NCBI GenBank assembly: GCA_963924555.1
Contig: OZ004593.1
Coordinates: 6,940,480-7,004,479 of the forward strand
DNA length: 64,000 nucleotides
Direction of reading: 5' to 3'
Origin: Crambe crambe
Lineage: Eukaryota > Porifera > Demospongiae > Poecilosclerida > Crambeidae
Of the stretch, positions 50,808-62,600 are shown in pieces. The notes under the pieces are model-generated. The model saw nothing but the letters and a program-made list of their open reading frames with translations, did no database searches and was not told the DNA's origin. The translations under genes were made by a program, and so were the position numbers. Numbering within the stretch: position 1 is the first letter of the stretch; the number at the start of each line of letters is the position of its first letter.

Positions 50808-53800
50808 TTAGTTAGTTCTTTGTGGTAGCTGTTTGGATAACACGAGGAATCTTTTTCCAGCCTGGTTCATCTGCTGGGAGAGTATCTGCACTTCTGCTGA
50901 GAAACTCTTGGCTGCAGCTGAGGGTGAATTCTTGAGCCATGCCAGCACAGACACTGCTAGTTCATTACACAGAACAGCAGCACGCATGTCACTCTGCTGT
51001 AGACTGGCATCTCCTAGCAGGGAACAAGGAAGGCTGGCCATGGATATCTCCAGTTCTTGCAAGGTGACAAGCATCTTTATTGCTTGAGGGAGGGGAAAGT
51101 TGTCATCATCGTTGTCACACCACACAGGCTCCTATGGTAGAATGTTATGACTTCCCTGGGATATTATTTTGCCAAAGTGCTTACTTGTATCTCTCTCAGT
51201 CGTTGAAGGAAAGCCAGGAGCAAGGAAATGAGGTGTTGCATGGCTTCTGCCAACTCCCCCCAGTGCTGAGACTGTGGTATGTGCAAATATTAAGGGGAGG
51301 AGGAGGGGGTGGGGGTGACAGCTCACCGATGAAGGGTCAGTAGTGGAGCCGAGGAAAGAGAGGATGTTACTGAGTGCTTGGGAGGTGACATCTATGGAAG
51401 CTATGCACCTTTCAGACATCCCTTGGATCACATCAAGTCTCACACTTGCACTTGAAGGCTACACATTGATGCTTAAGTAATTAGCTGATCCATAGAAATA
51501 ACAGGCAGTATTTGTACCTCACTGAAATGGGAGAAAAAATCAGTCTCCCTAATATCTCTAGGGCTGCTTCTGTTGGCTCCAGAAGAAATCTTGGAGAGTG
51601 ATAGTTGTGTTTGTACTTCCCTAGCAACAAGCAGTTGGCCTAGCAGACATGACACTAACTTCAGACTTGACTGCAAGTCTTGGGAAGATTCACTAGGATC
51701 CTCTCCCTACACAAAAGAGTGCACGCACACAATAAAGCACTGAGTAGGTGCCGCAACCACCTTCAATAGCTTTGTGGAGTAGAGTGCAGTTTGGTGGCAT
51801 AAAGTTTGCAGAAGCTGAGAAGAGAGGTCTGTAGCAGAGGCATGTTCTTTCAGTGGATAGTCAGTCATGAGCATGTGCCACTGCAGACAGCTCTCATGAA
51901 CACATTTACTCGCTTCAGCCAGAACTTTCAGGCAGCAGCACAAAGAGAACACTAAATCTTCCACTTTATTGGAATCTGCAAAGTAAGATTTGGACATCCA
52001 TTTCTGTAATGCCAGAATTAGTTCAATTACCGTCACTTTTATTATGAGGTAGCAAGCGTGCCAATTTTAGACTATTGGCCATCATTCTGCAGACATGAGT
52101 GACCATCCTTTCTAATACCCTCTCTGAACTCTGCATGTCTACAAGCCAGAAACACACACCAGTCTTAGTCAAAACACAGCAGAGGAGGTGTTTTACCAGT
52201 TCTGAACTCCATAACTTGACTGATATTTTTAAGAGCCACTTTGAGTGTTGGGTGAGGTAGTCTCTCTCCTGGGGGTGCAGGTGTGGGCGTAGAGGGAAAG
52301 AATGGACTGCTGTACTGGGATGATTTGGAGCTGTACAGATCACAGTGTAAAAGTCGTGATGCAGGAGTACTGGGAGTGGAGAAGGAAGGGGTTGATTGCA
52401 GGGAGCGTCTGTGCTGTAGAGATCTGCATAACACAATACCGCTATCAATGCAAGGGCCTGACCAGTTATTGCATGTACCTGAGAGGAGATGGAGCCCATC
52501 CATCTGAAGGATTATCGAATGGATCTTCATTGAAGCCAGGTGAAGTAGTTTCATCAGTATCCATTGAAGTGGTTGAACCTCTGGCTTGATAAATTTCTCT
52601 CATCTGTTCCAAACGTGACTCAAACTTGCTCATCTCCCAATATGTCACCATGTTAAGCTGTGTGTTACTGACACACACACAAGGCCCATCACTTCCATTT
52701 TCACGACTAAAACTCTACAGCAAGCAATAAGATAAAAGGGGGGGGGGGGGTTTATATGTTATGGAGTCTTGTACCAGAGGCTTGTTGAGAGCCTTGCAAA
52801 TGGCGGAGGCCTCTTGGAGCATCATGGAGATGCGGACCACCTCTGAGCCATGATGGAGGAGGCTGCTGCTGGAATCAGCTCCAGAGGAGAAACTGCTATT
52901 GCTATTGGTGAGCAGTGACTCGCTGCGGGAGACTTGGGACTCTCGCATGGTCTACAATATGCAGTGGGGTAAGGGTTATTAACTGCAAATCTATGCAACT
53001 CTTTCTCACTCTATTTCTGTTTAGTTTTAGGATATCTTCCTCTAGTCGCTGTTTTTCTTGTTCCAGATCAGACATCAGCCGGTTCTTTTGTTCCTTCAAC
53101 TCTCTGGACTCCTTTTCAGTCTTTATTTTTTCAAGATGGATGATGTGTCTCTGTGCTACTGTTTCCTCTTCCAGAACCTGATTCTTCCTACGCAGCTCCT
53201 CTGCTTGCATCTCTGCCTGCAACTTGGCTCTCTGCTCCTCTGTGAGGTACTGTGTCTGTTCTTCCTATATTATGTATCATTGATGATCATGGATTGGGGG
53301 AAGGGGGGGGGGGGGGTATCAGTACCATTTTCCTGCTCAAGTCCTGAAGTTTCTGCTTATATTCTGTTTGCTGCTGGTCCATTTCTATCTGTGTTTCCTG
53401 ACGTAAACTCTCCAGCTTAGATAGCAACTCTGTTCTCTCTTTCAGTCGTTTTTCTTCTAACTCTCTCTCCAACCTGCATAATAACAAACATCTCATCTAT
53501 AACTCCTCTCCTTTAGTCCTAGATCTTCTGACCTTTCAGTTTGAGCCGTCACCAGCTCATTCCTGGCAAACTCAAAGTCCTTATGTCCTTTTGAGGTAGA
53601 AGCTCCACCCTCTACCTCCAGGGGGTAGTTGAAACGGAAGAAATAGTTGCCCCCCAAGACGACACGGTCACCCTACAAGAAAGGGTATGCTGATAGGGAG
53701 GGAGAGAGGGAAGAAAGGAGGGTTTACGTGGTGCAATATAGTAGATGAAGAGAGAAGCTGGCCATTGACAAACGTTTGTGTGTCTGAATTTGAGAGTGGC

Positions 53801-54224
53801 TCCAAATGCACAGAACTTCCTTCATGGATGAACACACTACAAACCACACCCACTATGTCTAGTGAGACTTTTGGGAGGGTAAGTAACTCACCAGTGGTCT
53901 CGATCAACCAGTGCACCTGTGAGCTCTATGTCATGGGGGTTGCCTTGGCCACCAGAATTGCCCACAGTAGTGGAGCCTTGCTTGAGGACATAAAGCAAAG
54001 TCTCAGAGAGCTGTGGATCCTCTGTCAAATTCACCAAATTAGGCAGTCTGTTGTTTACTGTCAGTGCTCCAGTTTGCTGCATGGAGTGGAGGATGAATAC
54101 ATGCAATACATGCAGTGTTAGTCGATGCCACATACACCTTGAGTTGTTCTAATTCTTCTCTCTTCCTCTCTTCTGTCTCCCTTAGCTTCTCTTGCCATGA
54201 CCTGCACAATACTCACTCTGTTGT

Positions 54225-54289
<65 letters not shown>

Positions 54290-56281
54290 GTTTGCTTCAG
54301 CTAGAAGTTTTTCAGACTCTGAGAGTTGTTCCCTCAACTGCCTTAGCTCAGTCAGCCCTTCCTCCCCTCCCTGCATTGCCAACAGGTCCCGTAACTGGTT
54401 GATCTCATTGGTCAGTTCTGTGGATGAACATAAATCAAATGATGCGATCATGACTATTTGGATTGTACCTCGAACCATCTTGACATTAGGGTCCTCATTC
54501 ACTCTAGCGACATTGATAATGGTCCTGGCCTGCTGGGCATATCTGCACAACACATGTCAGTGCCAATACTGAGTTGATTTTAAGCTGACCTGAGAGTGCT
54601 GAGGGACTCTTGATAGTGAAGATTGGCAGGACTGATGGTGGCAATCATGGCTGTCTTTGAGTTCCCACCAAGGCTTTCCTTGAGCAACCAAGTGAGGGTG
54701 GAGTCGCGGTATGGAATGTAGACTTTCTCTCGCTTGCCTGTGGACTTGTCCGAAAGGAGAGAGATGACTTTACCAAGGGAATGCAGTGATTGATTGATGC
54801 TAGCTCCTTCCTATAAACAAGTCATAACTGGATAGTTACTGCCTCGAAGTCTTAGATACATTATAACCTTCAGCCTCTCTCCAGATGTTTCAGACACCTT
54901 GGATCTCTCACTGCCAGCTAAGTCGATGATGTTGATGCGACTGACTATGCTGTGTTCTATTTCTTCCTCCAACTGGAACCACCATCATGTGTATGGGAAA
55001 GGAAAGAGTGAAAGAGGACTGGGGTTGGATACAGTGGTATGGGTACAGGGTTACATACAGTGGTGTGAGTGAGAGTGATGGTAAATACTGCATGGGAACG
55101 ACTACTCCTGTCATTCATGGATGTAGCATTGGTTGCTCGGCAACGGTTCCCAATCATTAACCAGCGCTGTATTAGTGGTGTCAGAGTCTTGGTAAGGGGT
55201 AAAAGGTTGGGAGGCTGAGGGAGGACATACCTCTATGTCAGAGTAGGAGGTGGCAACATAGGTGGAGAGGTCCTCCACATAAGGTCCAAATACCTGGTGC
55301 TCCCTCACTCTCAGCTGAAAGAGAACAATGAAGAACTAAGGAGATGTGAAAGGAAATCACAACTCACCTTTGGCTTTTTCTTTCCAGCATTTGATTGCTT
55401 AGAACTGCTGCTCAGAAGGTCATACACCTTCTCATTGTAGATCTCAAAGTAGCTCACTTGAACATTAAATGTATTCTGGGAACAAGGAAATACTTACAAG
55501 AGAGGAAATGTAACAGTTAGGAGAACAGCAACATTTCCCACTTAAGGGCAAGGGAAGGTGTATACATACCTTACTATCAGAAGTTCCCTCCACTCGTTCA
55601 AATAGCTCTTTGGTGAAGCGTGGTACAATACCCAGCTCCTCTCCCTCACCCATGACACTACAGATACACACACATGTTTACACTTGACATAGCTCAGACA
55701 TATCTTTGACTCCATGCTCACCAGTATGACTTTCCAGAGCCAGTCTGACCATAAGCAAAGAGACAAGTGTTATAGCCTTTGAAGGAGCTATCCAGCAGTG
55801 GTTGAGCTAGTTTCTTGTAGACCTGGTCCTGTCCTGCACAGCCTCTCCCTTCACTCTCATCCACTGACCAGAAGCAGTGGTCGTAAGTGAATAGATTCAC
55901 TTTACCCCTGCTAGAGCTGATGCTGGTTCTGTTACCACTCATGCTGACCACTTGAGTCGCACCCATCATTATATCTCTGTGAATACCAAATCAGTGCAAG
56001 CTGGAATGATAGACAGCTACATGCAGGTGCTAATTTTATTACCAACTCACTGACCTTTTGCCAAATGGCCGCACCCGGACTGCCACTTGAATAGAGGAGT
56101 CTTCACCATCTCGGGATGTTTTTCGAACGGAAAGTGGCGTGTGTGTGGATGGCCTAGAAGCAACTTTGTTCTTGCTGAGTGCAGACAAGTTGGGAGATCT
56201 AGGCAGCAGGGGAGACACAGCCTGCACTCCTGGAGGAATTGCAGGTAGGAGCTTACGAGCTGCTTTTGGTTTGTTGTTCAT
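50808..56281 (-). CDS. KIF14: Kinesin-3 family motor KIF14
   Basis: Multi-exon minus-strand gene from ATG 56279-56281 to TAA 50808-50810. A basic Pro/Ser-rich N-terminus precedes the motor: [22 protein letters not shown] (P-loop), [29 protein letters not shown] (switch I), [10 protein letters not shown] (switch II), [20 protein letters not shown]. Next are [20 protein letters not shown] (53888-54133) and an FHA domain ([20 protein letters not shown]), coiled coil, then the tail with [18 protein letters not shown]. The order motor-FHA-coil is that of KIF14, which with citron kinase completes cytokinesis. Exon borders of the tail were not all resolved. Introns carry poly-G and (CT)n(CA)n tracts. 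The promoter has an E2F site. Confidence 0.93.
54231..54288. repeat. (CT)n(CA)n microsatellite in a KIF14 intron
   Basis: A CT run followed directly by a CA run, about 58 bp in all, next to the exon encoding the end of the motor/neck coil. Confidence 0.95.
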
Positions 56282-56364
56282 TGTGCAGCCAGCTAGCAAG
56301 ATGGGTGGGTCTGGATGACTCTCTGGCCCTAGCTAGCTAGCTATAGCATGGCGATACGCTTATT

Positions 56365-56414
56365 ATGCGCGCGCATCCTAGCTATGCGCGCGCGAGTATG
56401 CAAATTGGCGGGAA
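56365..56414. promoter_or_regulatory. KIF14 divergent promoter with E2F site, octamer and GC palindromes
   Basis: Between KIF14 (start 56281, minus) and the plus-strand gene (start 56439). It holds ATGCGCGCGCAT (56365-56376), a second ATGCGCGCGC a few bases on, the octamer ATGCAAAT (56398-56405) and TTGGCGGGAAA (about 56405-56415), a strong E2F/DP match. E2F control would fit a cytokinesis motor. Function is inferred. Confidence 0.55.
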
Positions 56415-56438
56415 ATTCAAGTGGCCACCTGGTACACC

Positions 56439-57770
56439 ATGGGAAGAGGAAAGAAGAGAAGCGGCCAGGGCCAGTCAGTTGAAAGATATGTACCTTGTTT
56501 TGGTAATAGACAAGAATCACATGGGAAAAAGAAGAAAAAAAGACATGGCAACTCAAATGAACTTGCACACAAAGTTCTCCTTCCATTGGACCAAGACACA
56601 GAGGAAAACTCCAAGCCTCTCACTCAGACTGCTGAAGTTCAACAAAGTCCCAAAAAGCTGGTTAATGAAGAGCAGTTCTCTGAAACCCTTGGTCATGCTG
56701 CCACTTCTGAAGCTATGGTTTTCACTAGCCCCAAGTCCCTCACTCAGACTCCTGCTGACACTCAACAACCCTCCATGGTCATCTCATCACAAGCTCCTAC
56801 TTTCCAACAAGACCCCACTCATATCACTACCCCACAACAGTGTCCTCAGCTTATTCTGGCCCCTACCACACAGAATGACTCTGACTCTGAAATACAAACA
56901 ACCCCTCAAGCCAATGGAGGGAAAGATGTGGTGTTCGATTCTCATATCATGGACCCCTTTTCAGATTCTTGCACAGGAGAAGAGAGGAAAATAGCCACTT
57001 TACCTTGTGGGGAGGCAAAAGGACATGGCTTGCTGGCGAGAGACACAATTAACACCAATGGACTTGACTTAAGGTTAGGTGCCATTTGTTATTTAATGTT
57101 ATGAGAACTGTTGAGTGATTTTGTAATTCTATCTTCCTCCAGTCAATGTGATATGGTTGACTACAGTCAAATCAAGGTAACACAAGACAAACCTGCCGCA
57201 GAAGAGTGTGGAGCACTGGAAGGAATTATTCAGGAACTCTCCCTACTCAAGTAAGCTAGTAGTAAAATTCTTGTGTAAATTATACGTATGGTTGGGGCAT
57301 TAACTGATAGTATGCAGGGTTCTCCCCAGGATTTATCAAAGCCATAGGGGCAAGACCATATAATTATCATGAAGAGTTTTCTGAGATGGCTCTTGGTGTA
57401 AAAGCCAGCCACCAGTAAAGCACAGTGGCAAGATATAAGGCATAGCTGAAGGCATAGTGGCAAGACATAAGGCATAGGGGGAAGAACTGAAGGCAGAGTG
57501 GCAAGACATAAGGCATAGGGGGAAGAACTGAAGGCATAGTGGCAAGACATAAGGCATAGGGGGAAGAACTGAAGGCATAGGGGCCCGCTATGCCTTAAGA
57601 TGCCTGGGGAGAACCCTGGTATGGTTCACACACAAAAGTGCTCTATCAAATTATGATAAAAATGCACATTAAAGAAGATACTAATTGTTGTATGTTCCAG
57701 TGAATTTATATTGAAGAGTAAGAGGGAACTTGAGAGTGTTGGGAGACAGTATGTAAAGAACAGACCATAA
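56439..57770 (+). CDS. Unidentified gene, Ser/Thr/Gln-rich protein with basic N-terminus
   Basis: Three exons: 56439-57073, 57143-57250, 57701-57770 (813 nt, 270 residues). The protein starts MGRGKKRSGQGQSVERYVPC and soon has a basic cluster (KKKKKRHGN) that looks like a nuclear signal. Then comes a long low-complexity Thr/Gln/Pro/Ser part with SP and TP sites (FTSPKSLTQTP). It ends with a short helical tail (EGIIQELSLLNEFILKSKRE). No family was recognised. It shares a 157-bp promoter carrying an E2F-like site with KIF14, so a nuclear cell-cycle role is possible but only an inference. The larger intron contains a foldback element. Splice sites and frame fit, which supports a real gene. Confidence 0.65.
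57315..57618. mobile_element. 304-bp foldback element with internal tandem repeats
   Basis: Perfect 16-bp terminal inverted repeats (cagggttctccccagg at 57315-57330 and its reverse complement at 57603-57618) flanked by the direct repeat GTATG (57310-57314, 57619-57623). The CAGGG...CCCTG ends recall hAT elements, but hAT target duplications are usually 8 bp. The interior is about four copies of a roughly 41-bp unit (aaggcatagtggcaagacat plus ...). It sits in intron 2 of the unidentified gene. Confidence 0.85.
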
Positions 57771-58174
57771 GCATGAAGCTAACAACAGTGTCTCGTGTCT
57801 TGGTGGGTACAGTAGTACTATAGTCTTGGAGGATAAAAGACTATAATTATAACAAGTAAGCATTAATTATATATCATTGTACCTCTGTTAGTTCTTGCCT
57901 GTGAAGTCATGTTAGTATATCAAAATCATCTCTCTGCAAGGGTAAACAGAATGGAATTGAGGTCAAAGGGTTAATGGTGAAAGGAATGACTGCAGAAGCC
58001 ATAGCTAATGACACCCATATCAATGGAATTCAACAATTCCTTTCTCAGCCCAATTATACTACACACAGTAAAGGCTCTACAAGTGCAGTCACCCGAAACA
58101 GAATGAGAGGCGCCTAAAGTCACTCAAACATCCAGTGGACTTCCAAAACAAATCAGCATCATCTTAGCATGCAT
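57771..58174. other. Convergent intergenic region, no gene seen
   Basis: Gap between the unidentified plus-strand gene and IMP3 (minus). AT-rich, probably both 3' UTRs. Nothing else recognised. Confidence 0.5.
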
Positions 58175-59287
58175 CTATAACCGTATTAAGGAAGATACAA
58201 GGGGGTGAAATCTGACCGCTTCATTGTAATCCAGGACATGAGCTCTGATCTTTGAAGTATCTGTCCATGTGATAAAATCCTCCAGGTTCCTGGTCACTAA
58301 AAGTGCTGGGTCAGTCACTACATCTGGTCCTACTCTAACATCTATATTCAGTCACGAGTTAAGAAACTAGGTGGCATGAAAGTAGCGCAGGGTTTTGTAC
58401 ACCTGCAGTTGTAGAACAGCTGTAGACAGGAAGGACATCAATATTGCCATTATTATTATTATTATTCTCATCACACACACACACACGATAATCATACATA
58501 GAGGATACGACCTTGTTCAATAAATTTGATGGCGTCAGATAGTGTCTGGGCCATCCTCAGCTTGACCATTAGCACTGGAAGTCTTCTCCTGCATTTCATA
58601 ATGGAATTTCTGTGATTATGAAGACTACTATCCAGTTAGCATTTTGAAATTTGAAGTGACACGCATGAATGCATGGTCAGCAGGTGTGATCATTAAAGGT
58701 ACATGAAAGTAAAACAAAAATGGATGTCATTTATAGATGATGGCAAGTAGTGGCATTGCTGTAAGTAACCACATCGGCTCCAAGCATTCTACATTGCAGC
58801 ATATGCCTAGAAAGTGGAGAAGCCATGACCGCTGTGCTTCCACTGCCTCATCTACACATCTTACTGGCAAAATGCTGAGACTGTTATCTTATCACATAGT
58901 TCCAGATTCTTACGAGAAGGAATGAGACCCATGCTATAACTGAAAATCTTCTTAATAACATCATAATTGGTCAAACAGTTAACCCACAGCTTTTCAAGTA
59001 GTTGAGTGGTAGTGTTATTCCGAAATGGATCTCTTGCATCCAACTCTTTTAATCTTGCTGTAGTAGCTTTTACTAATCCAACCAACTTGTTGTACCTGGT
59101 AGATCAGAGAAGCGTCCATTTAGCTGGTGTGCATGTTCTAGTACACTAACTTGCTGTAGTCTTCTCTTTTGGTGATTCTATATCTCCTGAGTACCTGGAC
59201 CTCCCTTACATTCTTGTCTACCTTCCATGAAATGAAATCTACTTTCTTAAGCAGCCTTTGCTCATGGTACTTCAGTTTTCTAACCAT
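58175..59287 (-). CDS. IMP3: U3 snoRNP protein IMP3
   Basis: Exons 59151-59287, 58988-59095, 58865-58939, 58512-58588, 58175-58341 (564 nt, 187 residues; human 184). The N-terminus [20 protein letters not shown] and [20 protein letters not shown] is diagnostic. An S4 RNA-binding part follows: [65 protein letters not shown] and [23 protein letters not shown]3 helps pair U3 snoRNA with pre-rRNA in the nucleolus. The 48-bp intron at 58940-58987 has no stop and keeps frame; removing it restores the family alignment. The final 12 or so residues differ from the acidic tail in other animals, so the very C-terminus is less certain. It is divergent from Notch (320 bp apart). Confidence 0.94.
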
Positions 59288-59607
59288 CTTTCCTGCCCGG
59301 GTCGAAGTTCAAATTTCAAACCACGTGTTAAAATTTACGGAGCTACAGTCACGATATGCGACGAATAGGCGGATGTGAATGCATTTTGCAATTTGGCCTA
59401 ACCCATACGGTGAATTGAAGTAGCTGTACACTAATCGTATAAACAACGAGTCTTAGTGGTGTTGTGTTATTTGTCAAGACCCTGCGAGGTACTGGTTACA
59501 GGTGTTGTATTGCAGGAAGATTTTGTTAGTTTGGACGAGAAGCGAGCGTATTTAACGGATCGTCACGATCAGGATCCAGGACTTGACTGCTGAGAGATCG
59601 AGCAGAA

Positions 59608-62600
59608 ATGGAGTTCCCGCAGTTATATGCGGCGATTGTGGCTTGTTTCTTTATAGTGGTGTGCTCTACTGCAGGTAAAGTATGCATGTATTATCGTCTA
59701 GTTGCTTGAGGGATCGGGACTTGGGTAGGGGAAGTGTAGCGAATAGCGCATTCATCGATGCGAAAGTTAATGCGTTGTGCCTGGGTAGTCATGAATATAG
59801 GGCTAAAATGTATAGGCAGTTGGCAAACTGCAAGTTTTGCAGAGGGAACAGTTGCTAAAGTGTGTATTTCAACATGTCATGCATGAATGGATGTAGCCTG
59901 TGTGTGTGAGCTTACCCCCTCACTTGCTGGCCTGGGAGGGTGGTATGGTATTGGGTTACATTAGTGCACGGTGTAATGGAACCAATTACAGAGTGCATTC
60001 TTCTGAAGGGAATGAATGTCCGGGAGCCTAAATAGAGCACTGGTAGTGCTGTATACCTGGTACACAACTCTCAATACACTCTCTGATAGGTATGTTGGAG
60101 TAGTTGGGTCCACCCAGTGAATTCCTAATCTAATCAACACATGCCTTCTCATGCCTGATGATGTCTATTTCGGAGTGGTTTGGTGAAGAGCTAGCTTGGG
60201 GCTAATCACTCTTTGTTCCACCATAAATATTTGCTCCTCTGAGAGATAATTGTAATTAGGGACTGGAGTGAGTAAGTTCCCATCCCATATTAGTAGTGGA
60301 GTAGTAGTCTCCGACTGGAATGATCTTTTAACATTTATGCAGTCTGGCTGGTACGTCTGCCTTGCTTTCCTGTGTGTTTATGACGTTGTATGTTTTCTCT
60401 TTCTGCAGAGCTTCCCTGCAGTCCTCCCTGTCAGAATGGTGTGTGTCAAGCTGACCATGGTCGACTCTCCTGCAGGTATGTCAGTTACACCCCTCACACA
60501 TTATCAGTGCATGCACTTGCTTGCATAGGCATGTGTTTATTCAGCTGATGAGCTGAAGTCTTGTGGTTTGTATTAGCAACTTTGAGCCCTCACTTCCTTG
60601 TTAGATCAAAGCCCCAGGCAGCAACCCTCTATTAGTCCAGGTACAGTGGACATTGATGTGCCTTATGTGTCAAGGGTCTGTAGCAGACAAGTCTATAGAG
60701 CTCTGTTGTTGTTGTACTGTAATAGCATTCTCTTGGCTCTTTTGGCACTTGCAGCTTGTTTATTGGATCCTGTTCTTAATTTGTTCTCTCTCCTGCCTTG
60801 ACTCCTTTGATCTCGTACTTACTAACTCTCTGAATTGCTTTCAAATTGGCACCTACGTGTCAAGGTGATGGGTCCCACGTGACCAGGGTCATGGTGTTGG
60901 CTGCTCAAAGTTGTGACTTGACTTCACTTTGAGGTCCATTCCTTTGGGCTGCACCCTTCTAGGTTAAGGGGTCAATATTGCTAGTAGGGATGCATGTCTA
61001 TGTGTCGGTCTATTCTCATATTAAAACTTTCTACTCCTCTATGTCTCTCCCATGCATGTCCCATCACGATGCAGCTGTCAGCCCAATTGGTTTGGTGATG
61101 CTTGTAACATCAGTGTGTGTGAAAGGGAGAGTGGATACTGTGAAAATGGAGGTACCTGTGTCATTAACCCAAGCAACTCTTCTGTCGCTGGCTGTATTTG
61201 TCCACCCTATTTCGCAGGAGATCGCTGCCAGTTGATTCCTCACCATGGTAAGTAACAGGGAGGTTGATGCAAAGGAAGGGAATATTCATCAGTGGGTGTT
61301 CATTGCAGGGGTTGCTGGGGATGTGGGTTGAGAGGGGAAATAGGATTTAGTGGTGCCAAGTCTTCTTGTGGTAGTGAGATGAGTGCAGCTTTGTACTTCC
61401 TTTGGTCATGTTGATGAGAAGTGGTTGTTTGTAGGCAGAGGCCAGCTAAGTAGATGCAAGTAGAGGCTCTTGTTTGGAGTAAGCTAAATGCTGTGTTTAA
61501 TGGGTGGGTTCCTTGAGTGGGAAGAGCAATTTAAAGCAAATTCATAATCTATAATGTCTAGGTGGTGGGCAGTGAGTGGTTTCCACCAGTGCTATAGAGT
61601 TGATGAATATTTGTGGAATCGTGGGCAAAGGTTGTAGACTGGAGTCTGTATGTCATTCTTGGCAGTGGTGCTATCTCAGATAGACATAGTGTTCAGGGCC
61701 CTGGCTGTCTGTGTTCTTCTTGGGTGCTGGCATGTGGACATGGGAGTCACTGTGTTCTCTCAGGGCCAGGGCTCACCTTTCTGGCACTGCTAGAGCCCAG
61801 CCATCAATGGACCAAGTGACAATGAGAGTTCATTGTTTACCATAGTTATTGAAATGATGTGTTGATATAATGGGATGATTATTAAATTTTATTTCTCGTT
61901 GGAAATTGTTATTTTTTTTAATAGTCTTAAGTACACATTCCAACTTCTAGAATTGGTAACTGCTCAACTTTTGAATCAACAGAAATTGCATACCAACTTG
62001 TTGCTTGTTTTTAAAATTTGTTAGTTTAGTTGCTGTGTGGAATAATGTGGCATTATTTCGATGGGAAAGTTGTCCATAATGAAAGGAGGAAGTTAGGTAC
62101 AGTGGAAGTCTCCTTCCTAAGTAGTGTGCTTGATGATGGCTTATGGGTGAGGGGTGAGAGTTGAAAGTGATTTAGAGGAATGGAGGGATGGGGAGTTTCT
62201 ATCCTGACCATTAACCACTTGATTGTGGTTATGTTGGGCTCTGGGTGGATGACGAATCAGCGTTCATAATGATAAACTTTGTGTTTGTGTCTGGGCATTT
62301 CTCTACTTCCTTTATGAATAATAGTGTCATTCGTGTGTTGACTTATGCAATTTTTCCTTTATTAGATGACTGTAGGAACTATTCGTGTGGTTCAGGTGAC
62401 TGCTATGGGTCTGCTGATGGTCCCAAGTGTGTTTGCCCTGAGGATAGATATGGTCCAAACTGTAACTTCCGTGGAAGTGATCCATGCAAAGATCGACGAG
62501 TACAGGACTGTTTTCATCATGGGAGATGTTCTCACGACTCCGATGGAGATGTGCTGTGTGATTGTGAGCCAGGCTATCAAGGGTTTTTCAATTGTGAGAG

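Noticed and set aside
50808-56281. Possible second kinesin in the C-terminal exons
   Set aside because: The tail exons (coiled coil and KIF14-type [12 protein letters not shown] and [12 protein letters not shown] blocks) continue the same gene in the same strand and order.
58861-59085. Reading IMP3 exon 2 as one continuous exon
   Set aside because: It would put 16 foreign residues inside the S4 domain; a 48-bp GT-AG intron gives the conserved sequence.
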